Of a stretch of DNA of 64,000 nucleotides, positions 32,401 to 41,600 are shown one piece after another (the first letter of the stretch is position 1; the number at the start of each line of letters is the position of its first letter). Source of the DNA: Pyropia yezoensis. Taxonomy: Eukaryota; Rhodophyta; Bangiophyceae; Bangiales; Bangiaceae. The translations under genes and the position numbers were made by a program. Location: assembly GCA_009829735.1 (NCBI GenBank), contig CM020619.1, forward strand, positions 7,430,375-7,494,374, in the 5' to 3' direction. A model generated the notes under the pieces. The model saw only the letters and a list, made by a program, of their open reading frames with translations. It was not told where the DNA came from and ran no database searches.

Positions 32401-33509
32401 AGGCGGCGCAGCTGGCGCAGCAGCAGCAGGCGGCACAGCTCGCTCAGCAGCAAGCCTTCCAACAGCACCTCCAGCAGCAGATGGTACAGCAGCAGCCGCA
32501 CCAGCAGCGGCAGATGCCCCAGCAGCAGCAGCCCGTGCCCCAGCAGCAATCCTCGCCGTCGCAGCAGCCGCAGGCGCAGCCGCGGGAGCAGCCGGCGTCC
32601 TCGCCGCCGGTGCAGCGGGCCAGCCCGCAGCACGGCCCTGCCGCAGAGCCGCCGCGGGCGTCGCAGCCGCCGCCGGCCGGCGGCCAGCCGCAGCAAGCCC
32701 CCCCGCCTCCGCCCCGCCCCCCCCCCCCCCCCCCAACAGAGCAGCCGCAGCAGCCGCCGTCGGTGCAGCACCCTACGGGCGTGCCGCCGTCCCCGGGAGG
32801 CCCGCAGCCGCTGCCGCGGCCCGTGGGCGCGTATGGCACCTTCCACCCGGCCACCGCGTACCAGTCGTACAACCCGGCGGCGGCCTACCAGACTGTCAAC
32901 CCCGCCATGTTTGGCCAGCAGCTGCCCATGTACGGCTCGATGGCGTATGGGGGTAACCCGTACGCGTCGGTCGGTGGCGCGGGGGGGGGCGGGGGTGGCG
33001 GCGGCCTCATGCAGCCCCAGCAGCAGCAGCAGCAGCAGCAGCTGCCGGCCTACGCGACGATGAACCCCTACGCCATGGGCAACCCCTACGCGGCGTACAA
33101 CAGCTTCTCCACCGTGTCGTCTGGGCCGCCTGCGGTGCTGCCGCCACCCTTGTCATCAGCGGCGGCGGCGCCGTCGGCGGCGGGCACGCAGGCGGGTCAG
33201 CCCCCGTCGCCGGCGGGCGGGGCGCCGTCAGCGGCGGCGCCGCCCCCCCCCTTTGCGGTGGGGCCCGCCGGCATGGGCGGCTACGCCCAACAGCCGGTGG
33301 CCGCCAACCCCTACGGCCCCTACATGGGGTACCTGCCGGGCCAGCAGCTGCCGCCGCCGCCGCCACCACCGGCAGCGCCGCCGGGCGTGTTTCCCCCGCA
33401 GCAGGGCATGATGGTGGGGGGGCCAATGCAGATGCAGGGCGGCCTGCTGCCGCCGCCGTATGGGGTGGGCGCGCCGGTGCTGCCGCCACCGCCGCCGCCA
33501 CCCGGGTGA
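29481..33509 (+). CDS. VHS-GAT adaptor (TOM1/TOL-like ESCRT-0 type), 1342 aa, copy A
   Basis: Single exon; start chosen at ATG 29481 because the upstream in-frame sequence is low complexity. The VHS domain spans about residues 112-290 (LTTRALRLVTEATAAGVAED, LLDELMRTCPYFYRYVAG, ERVLILIRAWAETLSTMF, GFLIERYNNKRTKVSFPPVP). The GAT-like three-helix domain spans about 355-437 (LDEVEATVSLFENLLESATD to ADRLRAALHVHTEAV). Next come an Ala-rich linker, a highly charged coiled-coil/single-helix region (about 544-694, Lys/Glu/Arg repeats), a clathrin-box-like DLLALLGT, and a DPFALLAERY motif (about 770). A Gln-rich tract follows (about 837-1010) built from iterated Gln-Met-Gln-X-Gln units, then a Pro/Tyr-rich tail with NPYA repeats. 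VHS-GAT proteins bind ubiquitinated cargo on endosomes and recruit clathrin. A paralogue lies at 46867-49455. Confidence 0.9.
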   Translation: MQPPPPPAGPVSRKHHVQAVAGQTFSRFLPRSSSHAAPAGPAAAAPSAGGGGPNGSGLAGESATSASTSADGGALVVAASAPAASSGGSGSLGGGGGGGGGGPRPSDAGALGIRPSELTTRALRLVTEATAAGVAEDVAEARRVALVRVVLGEHGGGDAVVGALRERLRSLEEVPVLNALTLLDELMRTCPYFYRYVAGPKMFRDMWRLVVPNYKDGVKGLRFKKGSADTRSEAGRALATERVLILIRAWAETLSTMFPGRIEPEAGFLIERYNNKRTKVSFPPVPKSELPWVCRVSPGPDVFKKGGRQAGGRGAAAAAGAAAGGAAGTIAGRPPAGSGHAQRSASAPAPPPPSLDEVEATVSLFENLLESATDAEEVKGELHTDLATRCRGMYASMGTLSEGLDESSELSRAVVFADRLRAALHVHTEAVEHGRLTSLAAARASGGGGGGTDGEGGDASGDANVSGDGKVLAATPGEENGSLGAPSVPEPAVAATAAATTAMAAVVAASAVTRSAPSPAAAANSDSVPAITEPTASVAPGFATQPEAERVAERARQQAEQTQQADADAAAQKVRKREAAEASAAQAAKEREAAAERQRNEERLAKAKAKERAKREEREKEAAEAAAAVAAVEKAEAKERAEAKELAKEKERKQKEAEERERERERERGRERESDRDRELEPERAAVVAKKKPKEDRKEDRKTTDEDLLALLGTRAGPTDSKSASRKDKKGKHKKASSGTSTSSNASLDGGSGKDRRKGGKTSASGDPFALLAERYSSTAVGSSTDAVDATAAGLAGATIQQPPAQYMTAPPGMMFGQPYGAYMSGPPMYPMSAVSMQQLQPGQMQQPPLGQMQQLQPCQMQQLQPGPMQQLQSGQMQQPQPGQPQQAGQMQPPQSGGMQLLQPGQMQPQQHGQMQLQQPGQMLQPPQPGQIQPQPPGQMQPGQMQPQQSGEFQPPQSGPLQQQQLAQLAQQQQAAQLAQQQQAAQLAQQQAFQQHLQQQMVQQQPHQQRQMPQQQQPVPQQQSSPSQQPQAQPREQPASSPPVQRASPQHGPAAEPPRASQPPPAGGQPQQAPPPPPRPPPPPPTEQPQQPPSVQHPTGVPPSPGGPQPLPRPVGAYGTFHPATAYQSYNPAAAYQTVNPAMFGQQLPMYGSMAYGGNPYASVGGAGGGGGGGGLMQPQQQQQQQQLPAYATMNPYAMGNPYAAYNSFSTVSSGPPAVLPPPLSSAAAAPSAAGTQAGQPPSPAGGAPSAAAPPPPFAVGPAGMGGYAQQPVAANPYGPYMGYLPGQQLPPPPPPPAAPPGVFPPQQGMMVGGPMQMQGGLLPPPYGVGAPVLPPPPPPPG
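31990..32535 (+). repeat. Gln-Met/Gln-Pro codon repeat array in VHS-GAT copy A
   Basis: Imperfect CAG-ATG-CAG based units of 12-27 bp encode GQMQQLQPGQMQ-type repeats, grading into CAG/CTG-rich GCGCAGCAGCAG units. The corresponding part of the paralogue is much shorter, so the array expanded after duplication. Confidence 0.85.
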
Positions 33510-34980
33510 GGACGGCGGCGGCGCGACCGCGCGTTGGCACTGGCACCGTATTTTTTTTTTTCTGTTCTGTTTTTTGTTCTTCAGTGATGGGGATGCAGGC
33601 TGTCGTGGGGGATCACGCCCGCTAGGTGCGGGTGCTCTTTCTTTGTGTTTCTTGTTTTTTCGGTTTCCCTCGCGCGACCCACCTCTTTGGTACAGCTGAG
33701 GTATCTTTCGTTCACACCTCTTTCGTACAGCGTGGGTCCCTGCTGTCGTCGTTCTTTCACCCTCTACCCCCTTTTTTTTTAAATTCTCTCCACTGCTGCC
33801 TGCGACAGCCGCCTTTATCCCTGCGGTGGGTACGCCTGGTCTGGGTAAGGTGGTCCCGTCCCACGGACGTCGTGTCCCCCTCTTGTTCCCCACGACTGCC
33901 GCCTCCCGTCGGTCGCCCCGCCGCTGCCCAGACCCCCTCGCCCGCCCAAACACCTTGCATACACGCCCAACGAATGGATTGGTGGCCCCCCCTCCCGCTC
34001 GGCCGCCAGTGGCTGATACCCGCGCCTGCAACTCTGCTGTCAACCGTCACCAACCAGACACGCCCCCATCCCCGCCACGAGATCACCCTCCCGGTCCGGA
34101 CCGGCGGCCGTCTGGCCCGTGTCGACCCGTCCCGGTGCCATACAAAACACGGTGGCGAGCGTGCGGCACCACCGCACAACCCCCACTTGCTCGGAACAAC
34201 GATGGCACCACCCCCCACGGACAACGTTCCATTCCGTGCCGTGCCGTAGCGTGCTGTGGCAGCGGCCGGGCATCCATCCCTAAGCTACAGCCCCCCCCCC
34301 CCCCCTCCCCCCCTTATGCTCACGCGGAATCGGGGGGCCGTCATCTCCCCCCCCCCTCTGACCCCCCTCCCCTCGACGCCCTTCCGTCATGGCATCTGCA
34401 TGCACGCCTCGTCGGTGACGCGGCCGCGGCCGGTCGAGCAAAGCCCGGGCAGACGTCCCACCAGCCCGCACCCCACCCACCCCACCAGTGGCCCCACTTT
34501 CTCCCCGCCCTTCACCCCCTTCACCCCCCCCCTCCTCCCCCCCCCCCACCCCCCCACCTGCCGACGCTGGCACACGGCCCCGGCCCGGCCGCCGCCGCCG
34601 CCACCGCCGCCGCCAACCGCCGCCGCCACCGCCCGCACCGCCGCCGTGTCCCGCCGCGGGCCGCAGCGGTCGACGCGGGCCCCTGCGTGCGAGAGGGGGA
34701 GGGAGGGGAGGGGCGGGGGGGGGGGAGACGGCGCCACCCTACCTCCTCGGTGGGTTGGAGCTGCAGGGCTGCCGCGGGTCGTCTGCCAGCCCCCCCCAGA
34801 CCCCCCCCCCCCCCCCACCCCCCTACCCGGCATCCGCCCATTGAAAGCGCGTGGGACACCAGCGGTCAACCCGACACCCCCCGCAACCCACCCTCGCTCC
34901 TCCTGGGGGGCCACCGCCACGGCCACCACCCCCACCCGCGGGCGCCGGCGCCGTCACGCGGCACGCCCCCCGCCGCCACC
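33510..34980. other. Intergenic, 3' region of VHS-GAT A and 5' region of the GRAM gene
   Basis: T-rich runs at 33550-33580 and 33770-33782 may serve 3' end formation. From 34270 to 34930 the + strand is C-rich, with many runs of 7-14 C. The open frames here have low-complexity Pro/Arg composition on every strand and are not credible genes. The segment from 34500 to 34980 is probably the promoter and 5' UTR of the next gene. Confidence 0.5.
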
Positions 34981-35392
34981 ATGGGGAGCGCGTCGCCCCC
35001 CCCGCCCCGCGCCGCCGCCGCCACCACCACCGACCCGATGGCGGCCAAGCTCCACCTCCCCCCCGGCGAGACGATCGCCGCCTCGTGGCCGGCGGCGCTG
35101 GCGCGCCGCGGCGTCCTGCCGCCGCTGCTGCAGGGCCGCCTCGTCCTCACCTCCACCCACCTCCGCTTCCACGCGCGGCTCCTCGGCCGCGTGACGCGGG
35201 TGGCCATCCCCCTGGCGGGGGTGCGGGGGGTGGCCAAGCGGCCGGGACTCCTCCCGGCGGGCGCCATCCGCGTGGTGGTGGTGCCACCACCGCCGGAGGC
35301 GCCGGGGGGGGGGGGGGGCACCGCCAGCAGCGACAGTGGCGGCAGTGGCGGGAGCGGTGACGTCGGTGGCGGCAGCAGCGGCGGTGGCGGCA

Positions 35393-35456
<64 letters not shown>

Positions 35457-38353
35457 AGGTGATGGGGAGGACGACGAGTGGGTGTTTGGGAGCCTCCTCC
35501 ACCGGGAGGCCACCCTGTGCCGCCTCCGCGCCGCTGTCGCTGCCGCCACAACGGCTGCGGGAGACGTTGCCGCCGCGGCGGGGCGGGGTGACCCGACCGC
35601 CGCCCCCACCGCCGCCGCCGCCGCCACCGCCGCCCGCGCGGCAGCCGCCCACGTCAATGGCGCCGCCGCCCCCCCCCCGCCGTGTGCAACGACGGAGGAG
35701 TGCATGGAGCGGGGGCGGGTGCACGAGGTGCTGTCCACCACCTCCCGGGCGGTGGTGGGGGCGGCGGTCACACCCCTGCGGGGGGCGGTGGAGCGGCTGC
35801 TCCCTGCTGGGCTGGGCGGGGGGGCGGGGGGGGGGGGGGGTGGGGCGACGCACCCCGCTGAGGGAGGGGGGTTTGGGGGCGGGGGACGGCGCCACTCGCA
35901 GGGCAGCGGCCGCCACTCAGACGGCGGGGGGCACGGGCCCTTCGAGGGGGGCGCGGGGGACCCGTCGAATACGTCGGCCGCCCCTGTCAATGGCGCCGTC
36001 GCCGCCGTGGCCCCGTGTGCGGCGACGGAGGAGGGCGTGGAGCGGGGGCGGGTGCACGAGGTGCTGTCCACCACCTCCCGGGCGGTGGTGGGAGCGGCCG
36101 TTGCGCCGCTGCGGGGTGCGGTGGAGCGGCTGCTGCCTGCTGGGCTGGGCGGGGGGGCGGGGGGGGGGGTGGGGACGCCCTCCGACGCCGCCACCAGCGG
36201 CGACGGTGACCCGCGGCAGTCGCCGCCGCCGCCGGTCGCCGTGCCCGCCGCTGCCCCGGGGGCGCCGCCGCCGACCTCCGCGGCGACCGAGCCGGGCGGT
36301 GATGCAGAGGGGGCTGTGGGTGCCGCTGCTCTGGCCGACGCGCTGCCGGCGGCAGGCCCACTGGCCACCGCCACGCCTGCTGCCATGCCGCCGCCGGCCA
36401 CCGCCGCGGCCATTCCGGTGGCGACGGAGGCGGTGGGGGCGGCGGCGGCGGCGGAGGATACCCCCTACACCACCCCGGCAGCGTCGACCGACTCGCTGTC
36501 GCGGTCCGACGGCTGCGTCGGCGTGGCGGGGGACACGGACGGCGACCCGCCGGCTGTCTCCTACTCGGCCACGTCCGACACGGACGGCCGTGGGTCGTCG
36601 GCCGCCGTTGCGGGCGGGGGCGACGGCGGCGGCCTCTTTGCGCCCTCTCCGCGGGGCCCCGTGTGGGTGGGCGCCCCCGGTGGGGCCCCCCCCGCGGCCC
36701 CCGCGGCGCCCCTGTCGGCGGGCACTCCCGTGCCGCTCCCCCCCGTGGTGCTGCCCCTGTCGGCCGCCGCGGCGTTTGGCGCCCTCTTTGGGGACCCAGC
36801 CTTCCTCTACACCCTCTACACCAGCCGCGGGCGGTCGTCCCTGGCCATCCCCCCGGACTGGGGGGGGGGCGGGGGGGGGGGGTGCACCCGACACGGGAGG
36901 TGCGGTACACCAAGGCTCTGACCATGCGCATCGGCCCGCCGTCGACGCGGGTGGTGGAGACCCACACCCTGTCGGCGCCACCCGGAGCGGTGCGGGTGGA
37001 CATGGCCATGCACTCCCTGGACGTGCCCTTTGGGGCGGCCTTTCGCATCCGCATGGCATTTACGCTCACCGACGGCAATGAGGGCGGGGGTGGGGGTGGT
37101 AGCGGCAGCGGGGTCGGGGGGGGGGGGCGGCGGCGGCGGCGGGCGGGGGCGGCAACAACGAGGAGGCCCCCGGGGGGGGCTGCTGCACCCTCTCTGCTTT
37201 GGTGGGCGTGACGTTTGTGGCCGCAAAGGTGGGCCGCCTGACGCCCACGGGGCGGATTGAAAAGGGGGCGCTGGCGGGGGCGGGGGAGTCGGCAGCCGCC
37301 CTGCTGGCCGCCGCCGCCACCTGGGTGGCCGACGCTGCCGCCGCGGCGGCGGCCGCGGACGAGGCCGCCGTCGCTCGCCGGGCCGCCCGCCGGTCGGCGC
37401 GGCGCGCCAGGGGTGGCGGCGGTGCCACGGCGGCAGCGGCGGCGGCGGCGACGGCGGCGGCGTCTGCGGCACCGGCGGCCGCACGGCGCCCGCCGCGGGG
37501 TCTCCCGGCGGGGCGGCGGGCGGCGGCAGGGGTGTCAGGTGGTGGGGACGATGGTGGTGGTGGTGGTGGCGGTGGCGATGGTGGTGGTGGTAGGAAGGAC
37601 GTCGACAGGGGTGCCGGCGGCGGTGGGCACGCCGCCAGTGGTGGAGGCGAGGCTGATGGTGAGGGGGGGCGCGACCACCCCGTCGGGGAGGCGCGGGGGG
37701 TGGGGGCGCCTGCAGAGCCCCCGGGGCGGCCGCCCCTGCCACTGCCAGCCGGCTGGGAAGCAGCCGCCGCGGCGGGGGGCGTGTCGCTGGCCCCGCCCGC
37801 CGCGCCCGTCGTGGCTGCTGCGCCCCGGCGGCACGCCCGGACGCGGTCGTCGACCTTTTCGTGGGGGCCCCCTGCGGATGTGCTGGCGGCCGCCGCCGCT
37901 GCCAGCAGCGACGGCGGCAGCGACGGCGGAAGCGGCAGCGGCATGGACTGTGGTGGGGGCTCGCACGGGCGTGGCGGCGGCGGCGGGGTCAGCGGCGGCG
38001 GTGTCGCCGTCCCGTCTGGGTCCCCCCGGCGGGTTACCCGGGCCGCGCGGGCGTGGGCCGCGTCAGGCCTCCCCCCCCGCAACGCTGCCGCCGCCGCTGC
38101 CGCCGCCGCCGCCGCCAACGTCACTGCTACTGCTGCGGCAACAGACCACGGCGGGTGGGCGGTAGCGCCGTCCACCCCGCCGGCGGCGGGGGTGGTGGCC
38201 AAGGCGCCACCGTGGACGCCGCGCCGGGACGTGGCGGCGTTTGTGGCGGGCGTCGGCGTTGGCGTTGCCGCCGTCACGGCCGTTGCCGTCGCCACGGGGG
38301 CTGCAGAGGTGCTGTGGGGGGGGGGCGGTGGGTGTGCGACGTTGGCGGGGTGA
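34981..38353 (+). CDS. GRAM-VASt-TM protein (Lam/GRAMD1/VAD1-like sterol transfer type), frame shifted at two G-runs
   Basis: Starts at ATG 34981. A GRAM domain lies at residues about 45-187: GRLVLTSTHLRFHARLLGRV and AIPLAGVRGVAK, then DDEWVFGSLLHREATLCRLR after an inserted ~55-residue Gly-rich tract encoded by (GGC)n. Low-complexity sequence follows, with a duplicated segment RGRVHEVLSTTSRAVVGAAV. A VASt domain follows, starting FGALFGDPAFLYTLYTSRGR (about 36775). Its continuation (REVRYTKALTMRIGPPSTRV, VPFGAAFRIRMAFTLTD) lies one frame over, and its end (LVGVTFVAAKVGR) one further frame over. The shifts fall at G-runs 36860-36882 and 37116-37127, and each fits one missing G. A C-terminal hydrophobic segment (FVAGVGVGVAAVTAVAVATG, about 38238-38300) is a likely ER membrane anchor. 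The family moves sterols at ER contact sites. I read the shifts as probable homopolymer errors, but a real pseudogene is possible. Confidence 0.75.
35385..35456 (+). repeat. (GGC)n triplet run encoding poly-Gly inside the GRAM domain
   Basis: An almost pure GGC repeat of about 19 units, preceded by interrupted GGC/AGC/GGT units. It separates the two halves of the GRAM domain in the encoded protein. Confidence 0.95.
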
Positions 38354-38386
38354 GGCTGCTGTACACGAAGAGAGAAGAGAGTATGC

Positions 38387-38402
38387 ACGTGGGGGGACCG
38401 GC
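38387..38402. repeat. Left copy of 16-bp direct repeat bracketing the Fanzor gene
   Basis: ACGTGGGGGGACCGGC is identical to 42845-42860 and in the same orientation. It lies 34 bp after the stop of the GRAM-VASt gene and 163 bp beyond the stop of the Fanzor gene. It may mark an element end or a target duplication. Confidence 0.8.
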
Positions 38403-38600
38403 CCCCGGGGAGAAACACTGCGTTAGCAGAGTAACCCCCCTCACACGCACACTGAACATCCGACGAAAACCCGCACGCGGCTCGTCGGAGAGAGGGGCGA
38501 ACCGAGCTCGTGGCACTCGGCGACCGGTGGCTATCGTGCCGTGAGTACCGCGGTGTGGAACCGACTCACGCCACGGAAGTTGCCCCGCCGCCGCCCGCCA
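38403..38600 (-). ncRNA. Candidate Fanzor guide (omega/f) RNA region at the 3' end of the gene
   Basis: TnpB and Fanzor nucleases use a non-coding RNA made from the 3' end of the gene and the adjoining element end. This stretch overlaps the Fanzor 3' end and runs to the direct repeat. It holds a perfect 7-bp hairpin (38460-38466 with 38482-38488), a CTGC-GTTA-GCAG hairpin (about 38418-38429), and a bulged stem at about 38513-38551 pairing ACTC..GGC..GA with TC..GCC..GAGT. Transcription and boundaries are inference; the guide would be templated by sequence just outside the element end. Confidence 0.35.
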
Positions 38601-41600
38601 CCGCCGGCGCACCGTCTCCCGCCCGTGCCGCTCCGGAGAGCTCCGTGGATGCCACCGTGTGCGTGTCCGCCACCACCGCCGCCCGCGCCCCGCCGGCGCC
38701 ACCCGGTCCGACGGCGCCTTCCCTGCCCGCGTCGCCCGTGGCGCCCGCCACCACTGCGGCGCCAGGGGGACGGCCGCCGTCGCCCCCGCCAGCTCGGCCC
38801 GCGGGGGTGGCGCCCGCCGCCTCGCCGTCGTCACCGCCGTCCAGCACCGGCCTTCGCACGCGTTGCGGGCGCACGAACGGGTGGCACGGCAGCTGCCGCA
38901 TCTGCCGCAGCGCCTTCCACCCCATGTTGGCCGCCGCGTTGACGTCGCGGTTGACCAGCCGCCGCGCGCACGCCTGCTCCACGCAGCGCTTGACGCCCCA
39001 CACCCCTGCGGCGTTGGGGGCACGAAACACCACGCCCGCCGGGGGTGGGTGCTTGACCGCCCGCTCTGCCGCCATCTTGGCGCCCTCTGCTCGGCAGGCC
39101 GCCCGCCGCGCGGCGGAGCGCACCGGCTGGGTGCGCTCCCAGCCCGCCGTCGGCGGCGCACGCGGCCACCCCTGCCGGCCACGGCGGCCCCGCCGCCGTC
39201 CACAGATCAGGGTGCCGCGGGGTACGGGCGGCGGCGCCGCTGCCGACGCGTACACAACCGCCAGCTGCTGGCGGCAGCCGGCGCACGCCTGACTCGAGTT
39301 GTGCTCGTCTGCGTCCACCATCCAGCACAGCCGCCGAATGTGGCGGCGGAGCCACGTGGCGCCCCCTCGGGTAGCCGCCTGCCCGACCACCACCACCACC
39401 GCCGAGCGGTTGACGACCCGGCGGAGGCGGCCACCCGTCAGCTCCCGCGCCACGGCCTCGCCCAGCCGCCGCCGTTGGATGACTTGATGCACCCGCGCCT
39501 TGCGCTGGCCGGCCGTCGCCGCGGCGCCCCACACCGCCCTGTACTTTGGCTGGCGGCGTGACTCCATCCACTGGCGGCTGGCCGCCAGCACCGCCGCCGC
39601 GTCGCCCGTCCGCACCGTGTCGTGCGCGGCGACCACCTCGGGGGTCGTCGCCGGCGGCTGCTGGAGCGCGGCCAGCCGCTGCGCCGCTTCCCGCCGATGC
39701 GCCGCCGCCGCCCGCGCCGTCATGCCGTTTCCTGCAGCTTCGGTATAGCGGCCCCTGCTCAGCGTGTACACGGCGCCCGTGGGGGGGGGCGCCCGCCACC
39801 CCCGTGTCGCCCCGACCGCGTCTGCCACGCGCGCCGTCAGGCCGTCCAACGCGGACGCAAACGCGCCGGCGGCGGCCACGTCCTGCTCCGCCGCCGCCGT
39901 CTTGCACACCGCGAACGCGGCGCCGTCGGGCCGCCCGTCTGCCACGCGTGGCTGGAACAAGCCGGCGGCGGCGCGGCGCAGGCATCCGAGTGCTACTTGT
40001 ACGGCCGCGTGACGCGGCACCCGCCACCGGTCGTTCCCGGTGGCCGCCACCAGGCGCTGCGCCGCGGCCCGCAGGCGCCGCACGGCGCCGCGCCGGAGGG
40101 ACGCCGCCGGCCCCCGCGCGGTTCTCGCAGACGGCGGGCGCGCCGGAGGCGCCGGCGCGGCTGTGCCGCCCGCGGCGCCGCCGCGTGCCGGTCCAGTCCT
40201 GGCCGCCTTGCCGCACGGCGGCTGCCGTTGCTCTGCGCCGCCGGGGCCGGCCTTGCGCTTTCTCCGCGCCGGCAAAAGGGGGAGGGCGCCCGGCCCCGCC
40301 CCGGCCGCCGCGGCCGCCGCCGCGGCGCCCGCTGCCGCCGCGTCGGCCGGCGCCAGCGCGGCGGCCCGCCACACCACGCCGTCTAGCGCCAGCGCCGCAC
40401 GGGTGAGCGCGTCCGCCGCCATCAGCCGCGACCGCGCCAGCCGGCGGCGGCGCACGTACGGGCGGTCGCCCCATGCCGCCGCGAACGGCCCAGACGAGAC
40501 CGCCGTCAGGACTGTGGCCTTGCCGGGGTCTGCCGACACCACGGTCAGGGTCTCGACGGCGGCGGCGGAAAAACCCTGCTTCTCCAGCTGCGTGGTGGGG
40601 CTCCCCGCCACCCGCTGCTGCACGCGGGTGCCGTTCGCCTTGCGCGTCGCCGCCGCCACGTCGGCGGCCTCGGCCTCGGCGGCAGTCGCCGGCCGCGACA
40701 GCGTAAAGACCACCCCCTCCCCGTTGGAGCGGAGGTCGGCGCCGGCGGTGCACCGCACGGTCTCCAGCCCCAGGAGTCCCGCAATGGCCGCCGCCCCCCG
40801 CCGACGGACGTTCTCGTACAGCTCGCGGTGTCTGGGCCAGGCGCGCCGGATGAGCGGGCCCAGGCGTGCCTTGGTCACCGTGCCGTACCCGTGCAGGGTG
40901 GCGACCTTGCCAGGCACCAGCGAAAAGGGCTTGTCCACCACCCCCTCCACCTGCACGTTCAGCAGGTACGGGATGTACTGTGCCCACCGGCGCTCGACCG
41001 CGTGCGCCCCGCCCGTAGGGAACAGCGGCGGGGTACCCTGTGCGGGCGCCGGCTGCGCCCGCGCCCGCGCGTCGGCAATCTCCGTCAGCGCGGCCGCACG
41101 CACGTCGGAAGGTAGGGCCTCAAGCTTGGCCGCGTGCGCCGCGTGGGGCGTGTCGATCCCTCGCTCCAGGCAGCTCCTGGCGGCGGCGTAGACGGCGGCG
41201 CGGCGCCGTCCGCGTTGCTCGTCGCCGCAGGCGGGGGCTTCGGCCGCATCCACCACCTTTGCGGCCACCCGCCACGCCAGCCGCCGGGTGGCGACCGCCA
41301 CCGTTCGCGCCGTGTGGGTGACGATGGTGGTCACCACCCCCCGCCACCTCGCGTGGCTGTTGCCGTGAGGCAGGTGGTCGTGGCACGCGGCGTCGAAGGA
41401 CGACGCGAGGGCGTCCATGGCGTTGCGCGTGGCGTCCATCAACGCCGGGTACGACACCAACAGCCGACGCGCAGCAGGCCCGCACAGCGTGTTGTCCCGC
41501 GCCCGCCCGCAGCTGCCGCACGTCACGCCGGCGGGCAGGCTGCCGCCGTGTGCGCCGCGGCAGCAGACCGCGTACGCCACCCAGTTCCAGTACTCGCCCC

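Noticed and set aside
34866-37059. Several long minus-strand ORFs opposite the GRAM-VASt gene
   Set aside because: High GC keeps all frames open; only the plus strand shows GRAM, VASt and a TM segment.
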